A DNA stretch of 64,000 bases, taken from NCBI GenBank assembly GCA_947650285.1, contig CANTFL010000421.1, positions 83,892 through 147,891 on the forward strand, in the 5' to 3' direction. The notes beneath the pieces are model-generated. The model had not been told where the DNA came from and made no database searches. It worked only from the letters and a program-made list of their open reading frames with translations. Below are positions 1 through 11,158 of this stretch, piece after piece (position 1 is the stretch's first letter; the number at the start of each line of letters is the position of its first letter). The translations under genes and the position numbers were made by a program. The DNA comes from Hyaloperonospora brassicae. Its lineage: Eukaryota; Oomycota; Peronosporomycetes; Peronosporales; Peronosporaceae.

Positions 1-203
1 TCATCAAGTTCTCGTTGCAAGAACTTGCTAATGACGGAATGCTGCTGGTCTCTATCCCTTGTGGATAGCATGGCCCAACTAGCCCCCTCTTCAACGGTCG
101 AACTCATTCGTTCGATCGCACTCCATTCGATATCGCTCAAATGGGAGCAGCTTTCACGAGTTCCGTGAAATCTGTCGCCTTCGACTTCGTCCAACATGTT
201 CAT
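1..203 (-). CDS. Gag N-terminus of Gypsy element A, cut by window edge
   Basis: The minus strand reads from an ATG at 203 (MNMLDEV...) to the window edge for 67 codons without a stop. It contains SDIEWSAIERMSSTVE and RDRDQQHSVISKFLQ, which match the start of gag in element B (SDIEWGAVKRMSSTV, LDRDQQHATIAKF). The start lies about 50 nt inside the primer site, the same spacing as in B. This is the amino-terminal part of a Ty3/Gypsy gag; the capsid core and zinc knuckle would lie outside the window. Intactness beyond the edge cannot be judged. Confidence 0.75.
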   Translation of the reverse strand, partial: MNMLDEVEGDRFHGTRESCSHLSDIEWSAIERMSSTVEEGASWAMLSTRDRDQQHSVISKFLQRELD

Positions 204-233
204 GTTGGGCGATGCGAGTGTGGCACTTGGACG

Positions 234-251
234 GACTATAAAGTGCTACCA
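234..251 (-). other. Primer binding site of element A
   Basis: Two bases inside the LTR end, the minus strand reads TGGTAGCACTTTATAGTCC, beginning with the TGG that pairs with a tRNA 3' CCA. The same sequence with small changes follows the 5' LTR of B. The tRNA cannot be named without a tRNA catalogue. Confidence 0.55.
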
Positions 252-253
252 GG

Positions 254-694
254 TGTAACGGGGCACCGACAACTCCGTACTGGTCTCCCAGTACGGAGTT
301 TACTATCTCTGACTGCAGTGATAGTCAGTGCCCTGCTAAGTGTTGCCCCAACACAGAGGAAGGAAAGGAGACTAAGGTGAAAGACTCTAGTCGTAGAAAA
401 AGTACAACTGTTATTAATATAATTAAGTCCTATAACTCTCGTATCTCTGTTTGTCATGACTTAATTATACTGATGTAACTATTTGTATGATGACGTCTAC
501 TCACCACCCATTGCGCGCGTCTAGCAGCAATTGGCGGGTTGATCTCATCACAACATAAACCAATGTATAGACCCTCCGGTCACCTAACGATATCATCATG
601 CTCTGTGATATTGTTGAAAGAATATTCATCGTAATATTATTTATTGTCATTTTATCCTTAATGACAATATCATGTAACGGGCTACCGCGACACA
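254..694 (-). repeat. 5' LTR of element A (441 bp)
   Basis: The ends follow the TGTAAC...GTTACA pattern shared with the LTRs of B, C and D, with a few changes at the 5' terminus. The closest match is the 3' LTR of D: both share the block around the ATGATATTGTCA start and the segment near AACTCCGTACTGG. Orientation is fixed by the primer site and gag start to its left. The partner LTR is outside the window, so the target duplication cannot be tested; the flanking 5 bp at 695-699 are TGAAC. The LTR holds several inverted repeats, for example ACTCCGTACTGG pairing with CCAGTACGGAGT near 270-300. Confidence 0.8.
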
Positions 695-2477
695 TGAACC
701 ATGTGATGTATACCCCATCTTTATAAAGCAGTACAAAGTACAGTTGTACAGGCATTTTAGCCACCTAAGAGTATTTTTTGCGTTATACTCTAGTAGGCCA
801 AAATCTTTCATTGAAGTACTGAGACGGTTTTTTTCGCGTACATTAGAATGAACATCGTTTCACCGTTCGGTCACTAGAAGATACGTGCATTGCAAAGGCA
901 TCCAGATTGTAAGAGATTGTATTCTACATATGGTCTTCACTCTCGTGCACCTTGTGCCACTAAATTTTAGAATCGTTGATCCCTAGAACCAGGACAATAT
1001 TCTCTGTGATCCGATGTACTCGTTGAGTTGTATCTCGAAACGTAATTCACTCGGGTTAAGTCACTGTCTGTTCTACAAAATAAGTGCTCCTTTGAGATGA
1101 AGCTTTCCTTTCGCAGAAGTTGTGGTAACTCCGCTGCACAAACCAATTAATTTTTAAAATTTTACCATTAAAAATAATTTAAACCTGTCAGTAAGAACGC
1201 ATTTTCCAAACTGCAGGTAGCTGCATCACGACCGTTGAAGTGTTTTCGTTGACAAGTGTGCACCTATTCATACATCTGTTTATACAAAGACGCTTTTCTA
1301 CATGCCGAAGCCCTCTTTATCCTGTTGTTAGCGGTAATAAGGCGTATTTCGGGCATGTCGTTAGTCTCGGTAATCCAGATATTTCGGAACATCCTTCTCA
1401 TCACCTGCAACCGCACCAATACATGTTTGTTAGTCCTCATGAAAAACAATAGCTCTTATTGATTGACTAAACGATATCTCAAGCTGCCTGGGTCGTACCT
1501 TTAGTACCTAGAACAGCACTATGTATGCAACATTTATCAGCGACTGTCTAACATTGTTCTTCTAGCAATTTACCCCAACTTTGATATCTGCGTATTGATA
1601 CATTGGCAGATCGTGTAAGTTATACTAAAGGGTTTAAATTTCCGTTACCGACATGTCAAACGACATGCCGCCTTATGCCGTTGACTTTCTAAAATGTTGA
1701 TGTATAAGCTTGTTGACTGAATTTAAACACAAAGCTTGTATACTACGTTGACTCCCATTATCGTTACTTCTAAATGAATTAACTCTACAAGTTGTCGTTT
1801 GTAGAACTAGTGAACACTTGTAGTCGGGCTTTTGTGAAAGGAATGAATGGATGTTTGCGATCAACTCTTCCTTTAGCAACGATATATATTATTCGCGCAA
1901 AAGATGCTGTACATAACATTAATTAGGTTGGGCGTACTAAAAAGAAAACGACCCGCGACTTCAACCAGGAGCTTCTAATATTATAGGCACCTCGTGTAGA
2001 TTGTATATAATTATAAACGATATCCAAGCAACTGCACTTACGTCAATCGTCAATCCTTTTATCTTGTTTTCGACATAAAAATAAGTCTTGCATATGCAAC
2101 ACACCTGGAAATGCATGCAGGAATACGTAAAACCGAATTCCGCACGACACATTCAATATATGTAGTAGGCGAAAACAGAAGCATACCCTGCGTTTTACAA
2201 CTAGAAATTCTCATCCTTCGCTCCACGAGAAAGAAGACGGTTCCGCCCCACCTCAAAATAATCTAAATTTCTTGTTTTTTGCAATCGACGCCTTCTGTTA
2301 AGAGCCCGCATGGAATGGATTGGCCGTTTGATTCCGAGCCGATATATATACAGCCCAACTTGTAAATTATAACGATAAAACCGGAATTTTCTAGAAAGGC
2401 TACTCCCACGCAATATTTTGTCACGGCCACATATTGATCTCATTAGCTAGTCATTTTGACACACGATGAAGAATGCA
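695..2477. other. AT-rich stretch without recognisable gene
   Basis: Only short open frames on both strands are present (all under about 85 codons), with no motif I recognise. It probably holds decayed repeat sequence or intergenic DNA. Confidence 0.5.
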
Positions 2478-3145
2478 TATATATTGTACTAAAAAGCTGG
2501 AGACATGGTTTTGTGCTGGGGATTAGTTAAGATTGATGCGATGATAAATGTGTGGTGGGGTGGAATTTTTAAGATGTGTGAAGAGACCCAAAGCACTCAC
2601 TTTGTCGGACTGACGACTGACGGAGCGGGTACTCCGACGCCGCGCATGGACCTTGACTCACCTTTTGTACCCGTTTGCGAGCGGGTTGCACTTTTCGGTA
2701 AGCGTGGTAGAGATGTATATCTTGGTATGTATAGAGCCAGAAATGAGGACCTGAGTGGATATGCTTCACTCGATGAGCCTGTAGGTCTTTACTTGATCAA
2801 ATTGGTCGAAAGTGGTTGTATAGCCAAATTCTTCAGAAAGTTTATCGCTCCTCGACGTTTCCTTGTTGTTTCAGGGTGGTGGACTACATAACCTTCGCTC
2901 TTTTCCCTGACCACGGAGTTGGGCGGCCGCGTCCAAAATCGGATCCTTGGCGGGGCTTTTTTACTCAGCAAGCCCACGGGCCAAAGACTTTCTTGATGTC
3001 TATTCACTCTTGACCCTGCGTCGTGACTGTCTTCAACGGGTGAACCAAAGTCATTTCCTTTCCCGTAACAAGCAAACAGACTTAACAGTATCTTTAATCA
3101 CGATAACGACGTGCCCCGTAGATCGCGGATTTATTAGCATATGAA
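2478..3145 (-). repeat. Degenerate LTR fragment of the E1 family
   Basis: Several blocks line up in order with the E1 LTR at 7120-7640. GACTGACGGAGCGGGTACTCC resembles the E1 segment GACTAATGGAGGGGGTACACC, CTCACCTTTTGTACCCG resembles CTCACCTTATGTGCCCG, and TCTTCAACGGGTGAACCAAAG resembles TGTTCAACGGGAGACCAAAG. A 128-codon plus-strand open frame at 2505-2891 lies inside it and is best explained as chance in an LTR. Strand is given as the direction the parent element would have. Edges are approximate and similarity is moderate. Confidence 0.45.
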
Positions 3146-3180
3146 ATATTTTGAGAAATCAATCCATCGATATGATTACA

Positions 3181-3330
3181 GATAAACCAATGAGGGGCCG
3201 AGGACTACCCTTAAGGTCCGAGGTCTACCGATGAGGGACCAATTTCAACCAATGAATGACCGTTTCCACATAATGAGGAATCGAGGTCTACCTCCTGGAA
3301 CAAGAACTTTCTACCATTTCCATGAGGAAA
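3181..3330. repeat. Irregular repeats of a CGAGG.CTACC motif
   Basis: The strings GCCGAGGACTACC, GTCCGAGGTCTACC and ATCGAGGTCTACC recur at uneven spacing, interleaved with AATGAGGG-like units. No function is apparent. Confidence 0.4.
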
Positions 3331-3366
3331 CGTGGTCCATTCCTCCAGTATTAATTAAAGGGTACC

Positions 3367-3835
3367 TAAAACGGAGTAGGCCCGTTACGAAAAAATTGGA
3401 ACAAAAGTACCAATTTTTGAATATCATCTATCTTGAGAATATATGATCAACATCACTCGAGAAAAGAGATGTTGACGGTATATATCCTCTAAGGGTAATA
3501 TCTGTGGATGTCCACTTCTTGGTTGATGTACCGTGTCCATCAACTAGTTTAATCACCAATGGCTGCTCGGCGCGCGCAATAAGTGATGGACAGAAGACCC
3601 ACATGGGAATCAGTAGTTGAATATAGTTAGATTAAGACGAAAGATGAGTAAGTAAGAAATTTAGCTTTATTGTGTAACAATTCTACTTTCCCCTCAAGAC
3701 AGAGCTTTCGGGTCTAAATTGTCTTGGTAGCGCTTCCGATAGCCACGTGTACGTGACGCCGGGCGTACGCACCCTTGTATTGATATCAATAAAATGCCTT
3801 TCTTAGCTATCTGAGCAAGGGCGTGCCCCGTTACA
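3367..3835 (+). repeat. Solo LTR with 5-bp target site duplication
   Basis: The start (AACGGAGTAGGCCCGTTAC) matches the TGTAACGGGGCAG-type start of the B-family LTR after mutation, and the end is GTGCCCCGTTACA. In between are the diagnostic block with GCGCGCAATAAGTGATGG (B: GCGCGCAATGAGTGGTG) and a GGTTGATG...CATCAAC hairpin. The 5 bp before (GTACC, 3362-3366) are repeated exactly after it (3836-3840), which fixes the borders and shows a genuine insertion followed by LTR-LTR recombination. It is more diverged than the other LTRs, so it is older. Confidence 0.8.
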
Positions 3836-6289
3836 GTACCCTTGCCACGATTCTCTTGTTGGTTGTTCCCGTCGATTAACTAATTTCTACCCGTTCGCCT
3901 CCGGGCCCCCTTTCTCCTCGGGACTTTTTCCTGGTATGCGGCCTCATATCTCTCCCCTCATCGGCCCTTTGGTCTCTTAATTTCCGAATAGCACTCCACC
4001 ACAAATGTCAATGTAGAGATTTTTCATGAAAAAATATCCTATTTACCCATAAATTTGTTCTCTGTGACTCATTATACAAACCAACACGACCTTTTGCTAC
4101 CGGCTTAAATCGATCAAACAGTATACCATAATTTTTCCTAAACTAGAATCTTCAACTACATTTTGGCAGTGTACTACGTATAGGTATCAATAATTTCATT
4201 TTGTCGATACATCGTTTTTTAGCCTGCCAATTGACTGAGAATTGACCTTTTAGCTACAAATATAAGACCATGCATATTTGGGACGATTAAATGGTCATAT
4301 GTGGAGTTCCAACTTTCTGATAACCACAAGAGATACACCTTTGTCTCTATCATCTTTATGTAGTAATTATTGCTCGATCAATCAGTAAACGATGGGGAGA
4401 CAAGTTGATAAAATTCAGGCTTAATATATAAATAGACACTTGCAGGATCTCGTCAACTGTGGCCGTGATGTTGTTTTTGCGTCATACTAAAGTGACTGTA
4501 TAAAATGAAAGGAAGGCATGGTAGCCAGCCATCACGATTTCCTAATCGTCATTGCGTAAATGTCATGGCGATTCCTCGTAGCGGCAAACTCTCACGCACT
4601 AACAACTTCAATATAGAGAATGCCGGACATAGATAGAGACAGCTATGGCGTGCTAATCTACGATACAAAAATCAATTTGTTTTTAATTTGTGCAAAGTAA
4701 TCTCTGATCGAGATATGATTGATGGAAAAGAAAAAATGTATTTTAGGCATGCGAAGGAGTCACTTTATTGTGTAGGACGGCTATCGAGATTAACGTGTCG
4801 TCTTTGGTCAATTAATCTGCCCGTCACCAGCCTTCCGGTAGATAGACCTATGGTCACACATCTCTTGTTCACCCATAATAGCATTCTTGTGTGTCCAAGT
4901 TTGTCACTAGTAGGAGACGTCACTATTGAAGATTGGAATCTTCCATAGATATAGCCTAATTATACGGACAGTACAATTGTGCTGAAGCGCTTCAGTTCAT
5001 TGCAATGACGACCCCACGGTAAGCTATGAGATAGTCGCATTAAATTTTACCTCAGGTGTTGACGGCGGTATGGTCTATTAGGGCTCTCATCTTCTGGCCT
5101 AATAGCATTGCGATTAATCGACACGCGATCCCTTGACCTGAAAGCCAGTACCGATATATGGTTAATTAATATATTTCGTACGCTATGGTAGTTTTTCGAC
5201 AAGTATAGACAGTGAAAAATTTATGTGATGCTTCACAATATCCCCTCTAGGATATATATATATATATGATTGTAGTCGATTCTTGTTTTCCATGGGATAT
5301 GGACGGATTGCGTCTGAAGGTGAACCTTAATAAGATATTGCAGTTGGTTAGACAAATCATATGGAGTATATTGTTGGTAAAAGCGGACCGCTCCCGTGTT
5401 AGTGTGGTGAAGTGGAAAACGAAAATAGTCTTGATTACGATAAGGGTCGATCCAAGATAGCATCTTCTAGGTCTGCCTGATCTGATATGAATTTACGGTC
5501 ATAACCTAATTCTTCCTGAGACGGTACGGTCATCAATTATCTGGAATTTCAAATACATCGAGTTCAACAACCTGTCTGACGATACGTGGGATCTACTTGT
5601 CTGTCTTAAAGCAATTTCCTATTGTTGATCACAAAGATACACAGTTCACACATGGATAATCTCCGATCCTGACCAGAGATTAGTCAAGATCGATGATTTG
5701 AATTTGACTAGTTCCGGATCGTTAGATCTTCCAAAACTAGCATTATCATGACAAAACCTTTTAAGGTTATTTCAATAGTGGTATGTATATATAATTAATA
5801 AAACAACTGTTTCTGGGTATTTGATTATCATAATGTGATGCAAAGAGATTAAGAAAAGAATGAGCGAGTCAGTGGTATGTATTTTGAGACTGAAGTATGA
5901 ATCGATATCGATAATAAGGAAGCTCGTTGGGCACGCTTCTTTGCTATTAGCCCATATACGTTTAGTTATAGCTTGGATGCCTTACAAACAATGATAAATT
6001 TTGAATAATGTTTCGTGTAAATAGAGATTACTCGTAGAGGGTCGGACCAACCTTAATACAAAGGGATTTTAGTATGATATTTGCCGTGCTATCGATTGAG
6101 CATGGACACGTGGATGATGGATATACCGAGCGTCCTTCTACGTACTTGATGGAATATAGGGAAGGCATTGCAAAGCTCGAATCAAAAATGACAATAGAAG
6201 TCACCTAATTTGATGGTGTAAAGGTGATTTGAATAGCTTATAAATTGGGCAAGTGGTTATACATACTTACATAATGTATGGACACATAC
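3836..6289. other. Unassigned AT-rich stretch with a short (TA)n run
   Basis: No protein family is recognisable on either strand; the longest frames (about 60-90 codons at 4688-4948 and 5233-5463) look like chance in AT-rich DNA. A perfect (AT)n run of 16 bp lies at 5252-5267. Confidence 0.5.
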
Positions 6290-6538
6290 TTATATATTTT
6301 TCGAATTTTGTTTATATACTAGAGTCAATGCTGGAGTACAAAACTTGATCTTTGGCACGTAGGATAAAGGCATCATTTTTAAAATATGATTTCTAAGAGG
6401 ATCTGTTTTTAAATTCAACAAAAGTCTAGATTGTATTCGGGAAATTTGAAAATAAAAAGTATTAGGTAAAGTATCGATTCGTTTGGTTAATATGTCTGAT
6501 GTCACTTGCACGCTTGCAGCATCAACATGAATCTGCAC
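6290..6538 (-). pseudogene. Possible Ty1/Copia RNase H tail remnant
   Basis: An 82-codon minus-strand frame contains VDAASVQVTSDILTKRID. This resembles the conserved end of Copia polyproteins, where a V-T/S-x-x-x-x-AD-I-LTK motif closes the RNase H domain. Only this short motif supports the call. Upstream (6540-7080) the minus strand has open but frame-broken sequence without a clear RNase H core, and no LTR was found. It could be chance. Confidence 0.3.
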
Positions 6539-7091
6539 TCACCGGCAAAACATTTTTGGCATCCCGAAATTTAAAGAAACAGTATAAGAGCCTTTGCTCT
6601 AAAGTATTTGCAAAGGGTTATCAAGAGCTCTCACATACTTCACCGAGCTGCGATTCGACGCAAAAAACGTGATGGACAAAAGAAATCGATTTTTTTCTAT
6701 ACTGACACGCGATTTTTGCAAAAACTGGTCTAAAGTTTCAAGAAACAAAGAAGAAGAATAAATAAATGTAAGAGCGGTCAAGTGAACAAGCGTCTACAAT
6801 TGAATTGTGTCGATTAAGAAGACATTTAAACCGAAAATATGGACCGCAAACCTGATCATACAATTCAAGCTCGCAAGACACATCAAGTGTTTAAAAGTCC
6901 TTTTCGTGGATATGAGACAAGTGTAAGCGATCCAATTATCTTCAAAAGTAGGTCGATCTCTTCCAAAATGAGAACACTCTGATTGGGTTGCTGTGTGGAG
7001 AAATTTTGTAAAGCGATCGTATTAGCAAGCCCAAATATTTACTGAAATAAGTAATTCTTTTTTCAGTTGCAAATAGCTCAAGCCAAATTAA

Positions 7092-8316
7092 TATGGTGGA
7101 GTGGTGATCCCTTGATTTGCGAGACGATCCCGACTCACCACTCGCGGCTGCCCGTTCGACTAATGGAGGGGGTACACCGATATGTGGTGTATGCTTCGCT
7201 CACCTTATGTGCCCGTCGGTAGGGCGGGTTGCGCTCTTCTTGGTGGACTTGAGCTGAGGCTGAACTTGACAGTTTAAGGATAGGGGTAGATTGGGGGGAA
7301 ATTCTTCACCCGGTCAAACGTAGGCGAGGATCGAGTGGGAATTCTTCACTCGATCGTAAGTAGACTTGGGCGTTCTCCCAGAGTCGCCTGTGTCCAAAGA
7401 TAATTATTGATCCGCGAGCCTTCTGACCACTTGAGCCGTCTCGCGATCTTGAGCTAGAACCGTTAGGTTTCCTGCGTCCGATCGCAGTGGGGAAGGTGAG
7501 ATTGACGTTCCTCCTGACCACAAAATCCAAGTGCGAAGTTTGTAAAGACGCGGGTGGCTCTCTGTTCAACGGGAGACCAAAGATCTTGCCCGGAAGAAGT
7601 CGACGCGTGTCTTTAGTTGCAAAGTCAATTCTGTTAATGTAAACCAACCAAGTCCAAACCCTACGACTATGCCTATCTCTTAGCTACAGAACTGTTGCAT
7701 ATCGCCTGACAATGCCATTCACTTCTTGCATCATGTGGTCCACAGCAGATACTCAGGTGGCGGATCGCTCGGGTAGTGGATCTCTCGGGTAGTGGATCGC
7801 TCGGATAGTGGATCGCGGTATGTGGTCCTCAATAATCATGCAGCCACACAATCAAGAAGTACACACCCAGGATCGATAGTGGTCGATCACTCGAGTCTCT
7901 GATCGGCATACACAGTCGAATATTTGTCACTCTTGAGACCTCGCATGTTTTATGACTGTGAAAATACACTCCTCCAGCCTGATTCCATATTCACCCATTA
8001 TACATTGTCATTATCGATCACGTGATCCGGACTTTGGTCACCTCTCGAGTGATCCGGTCCCTGTAGTTTAGTGATCCGAGCCCTTGATCGCGGATCTTGA
8101 TCGGTCAATCGTTGATCGCTGACTATACTCCTTATTGACCTTTTGGAAAATCAATTTGCATCATTCAAACAGTCTTTTTCTTTTACTCAGTCGTTTGGTC
8201 ACATTCCTCGTGCCAACAGGCCCGTCCCCGAGCGCGCTTCACCAATCAAACTGCTTTCGCACCTAATGCGGTTCGCACACTCCACCTTTCCATCCTTCTT
8301 TCTCTGCCCTTCTCCA
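7092..8316 (-). repeat. 3' LTR of E1 (1225 bp)
   Basis: It aligns along its whole length to 18367-19590. From about 7278 to 8316 I count roughly four differences in 1038 bp. In the first 185 bp there are about 25. An open frame of 113 codons (minus, 7306-7647) is identical in both LTRs but is broken in the diverged copy inside element D, so I do not regard it as a gene. The right end is TCTCCA, which on the minus strand gives the expected TGGAGA start. Confidence 0.85.
7761..7818. repeat. Short tandem repeat in the E1 LTR
   Basis: About 3.5 copies of a 16-bp unit, TAGTGGATCGCTCGGG, with one base varying between units. The same array is at the matching place in the other LTR (about 19035-19092). 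It is GATC-rich and could bind a repeat-reading factor, but this is speculation. Confidence 0.75.
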
Positions 8317-8387
8317 ATAATTGTCGTCTGCACCGGTGATCGACATACATCGTTGGTCGACTCTGCACTTCTAACATTAATAGACCT

Positions 8388-9757
8388 GAATCATCCGCAA
8401 CTTACAGCTCGCTTGCATCTCAAACTCCCGCTTCGGGGACTGGTAATCCTACCCTGCCTTTTCCTCCGCCACCGGTTTCTACTGGTTGAAGGTGTACCGT
8501 TTTTTCTTCGACACGGGTGAGCGCTACGTCCTTAGTAAATCGCGAGAGTAGGCCCTCATAGATCGCGGCACTCTGAAACTAACTGGACCTTCAGGAAGCG
8601 ATTGTGAGAGGTACCCGTTCGATGGAGCAACAATTTCAAGACCAGAAGTTGCAGTCCGACCGGCTCCAGGTGGAACTACGATCGTACGTCTACATCTCCC
8701 CGCGCTTGGCGGAGCATGTCCCGGAACGCCATCTTAGCATCTGGACCAATCACCAGAATTTGATTGAGAGGTCACGTGAACTTCGAACAAATCTGGCACG
8801 ACGCGGTAGTCAGGATAACGTAATCCGGGAGTTTAAGACGTCTCCTTTGGAAGATAAAAATAGACTTTTAATGTAAAAAATAGATGGGCGAATTCGCGAG
8901 TTGCCTATCGCCCAAAAACGAAGGGAGAAGTTGACTTCGCGCCTGTCTGCCTCGAAACAAAGTCCCCGGGGGCGATCTATAAGCTGCCACGCTTAAGGCA
9001 TACAAGTATAAGACTCGTTTAAAAGGGTAATAAGAAACTTGGAATGGCCAAAACGGCGTTCAAAGACCGGTCGAGGTCATACAAAGGCCACCATCTCGAA
9101 TATGAGCACGTTGAAGTGGAGCTGTAGCGTTTGGGAGCGAATCTCGCGGACCGTACAGCCAAGGTGGATTGCCTTCGCAGATAAGAATTGGACTGGAAAC
9201 AGAAGTGTTCCTCATCCGTCCGCGATCGCGACGTGACCCGGACCCACATGGCTCAGCTGGCTTCTGGCACTCTTCGCCTCACTTCGGGCGTCCCGTCTGC
9301 TGCTTTTGCTACCCGACCAACCAGCAAGTAATCCAGGTCCATAGAAATAAATTTACCGATCAAGCGTCCCCGCGCAACAAAGGTGACGATATCCGAAACG
9401 GCGTCGGTGGCTACCCCCTCGGTTAAGTCAGCCGATGGGTCCCTGCGATCCACTAGTCCAGTGCGATCCGTCAAACCTTCCAGATCTGATATATCATTCC
9501 TCGTATCGGCGCGATCTTCCCGACAGGAGCCCCTGACGACTCCAAAGCTACGTCTGGGTATGCACGGACTTCGTCAACCCAAGGCATCTCACGTAAGACT
9601 CGATCTGACTTTAAAGCAAGAAGCAGACTGGCCCAGAAGCTTCGGCTTGCAATCTGCGTCTCTCAGATATAGAGCGATTGTACAATACCGAAGAGGATAC
9701 TCTATCTGCCTTGTCTGTATCGCGTTCTTCGTTGCGGTGACGTGGATCGTCGATTAG
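8388..9757 (+). pseudogene. Antisense coiled-coil ORF in the 3' region of E1
   Basis: On the strand opposite to E1 pol, a protein-like series of frames runs through the space between the integrase and the 3' LTR. It starts with a Ser/Pro-rich part (SSLASQTPASGTG, then PFPPPPVSTG, about 8400-8490). Helical, charged parts follow (MEQQFQDQKLQSDRLQVEL at 8622, REKLTSRLSAS near 8915). A heptad-like stretch then runs with breaks (LEYEHVEVEL, RLGANLADRTAKVDCLRR, about 9090-9180), followed by a Ser/Arg-rich tail (SVKSADGSLRSTSPVRSVK, 9383-9757). It has several stops and frame changes, so it is dead here. No family is recognised. The minus strand over the same bases gives nothing protein-like except a 98-codon frame at 9611-9907. 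Confidence 0.5.
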
Positions 9758-10868
9758 ATTTCTGCCTTGATTATAATCGACTCCTGCCCGAATTCTTGTG
9801 AATTTTCTGAGTCCTAAGTCTGGTTCATATCGACTCCCGAGTAAATATGCTCCTGCTGCAACACGTACAAATATGAAAGAGAATTGCTTCCGCCGACTAA
9901 CACACAATCAGGAGGACCCAAACGACGTACCCCGCGATCAATGATTTGCCAGATAACGTGATCAGGTACCCTGGACATACCTTCAAATACACCCGTGGTC
10001 GGCCCGTAGTGTTAACTTGACTTACGTAGCGCGGGTGGATGTAGATTCCCCATTCACGCATCTGACGCGGCCAAAAGGGTTCATCTTCCCAGTATTCACA
10101 GATCCTCGATCAAACGCTGTTCCGCCTGAATCCGAGTAGATTCTGCGTTTGGTCACCTCGGCTTTTGTGCTGGCGCTATATTAGCAAGAGCCCTGGTCCC
10201 GCTATCCGAGCCAAGTCACATTAGTTTCTTTTAGCGCGACTGGTCAGTTCGCAGAGTTGTAATCCTGAATCGCTACTTCGAGACCCGGCTCCTGCAGGCT
10301 CTGTGGGAAGCGACCCACTACGTATACCTGCCAATCGAGTAGCGCGATCGCTATCCGGAGCTGGCGCAGCTTACCAGCAGCGCAAACAGCGGCGATCGCA
10401 ATCCGGACTTTAATGGAAAAAGCAGTTGCTGGTCATCTTTTAAGGGGTGATCGATGGAAACTGTGACATAGACTTGATCCTAGATCCCCATTCATGCATC
10501 TCCCTTCTCCACTTAAAATGCGTCCGTTAAATATAAGTCTTGTATTCCGCAGAAGAACATGCCCGACCTGATCACATCGTGGCGCTTGGAACAAGCTGAA
10601 CTCTGGCGCAACCAATTTGATTTCGAATTGAGGATCACCCAGGTTCGTCTCTCGCCCGCCTGTCCAGGAATTGTTCCCGATGTAGTCCATAGTGATCCGC
10701 ACAGTCTCTTCAATTAATCATTATATACTGAATACATTTATATCATTTTCTTTTTTGTCTATCGACATAACTTTACTCATTTGCCTTGTAATATATACCC
10801 CCTGCGATCGGGCTTCAATACCCTGGATGGACACGCGCCACATCTCTCCCGGTACGATTTTTGCAACC
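9758..10868. other. 3' region of E1 without clear coding content
   Basis: Between the chromodomain-like tail and the antisense ORF there is no recognisable motif. A minus-strand frame at 10433-10702 (89 codons) matches nothing I know. Confidence 0.4.
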
Positions 10869-11051
10869 TTATTGCAGGCCAATTTTGATTCGACACATCA
10901 GGTATACATCCACTGCTGTTTCGAGTGATTGCATCACCTTGAAGCGATTATTGCTAACTCGATCGCTATCGAACGCTTGCAGCAAGGCTCTACATTTTAA
11001 GTCATCTTCGTCTGTCCATGTCAAACTTCCAGATCTCCTCCATTGCACCAA
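10869..11051 (-). pseudogene. Chromodomain-like C-terminal tail of E1 polyprotein
   Basis: The minus strand encodes GSLTWTDEDDLKCRALLQAF and then DRVSNNRFKVMQSLE. In oomycete Gypsy elements this W.x(D/E)..L.C..LL..F...R..R.RF.xMQ pattern follows the chromodomain beta strands at the end of the polyprotein. The domain would direct integration through histone contacts. It ends in a stop and is out of frame with the integrase upstream. Confidence 0.55.
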
Positions 11052-11158
11052 TTACTGGCATTGGATTCTTTCAAAGCAGGTCTTTCTGCATAAACGCACC
11101 TCCATTATCTTCTCGACTTCAAATTTATCTATATCTAATGTGCGTTTCAAGCTGTCTC

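Noticed and set aside
2505..2891. A 128-codon plus frame as a host gene
   Set aside because: It overlaps a degenerate E1-type LTR and has no recognisable domain or signal peptide.
5252..5267. (AT)n run as a promoter element
   Set aside because: No gene follows on either strand; it is a simple microsatellite.
7306..7647. A 113-codon minus frame, identical at 18580-18921, as a duplicated gene
   Set aside because: It lies wholly inside the E1 LTR; identity follows from LTR identity, and the diverged LTR copy in D does not keep the frame.
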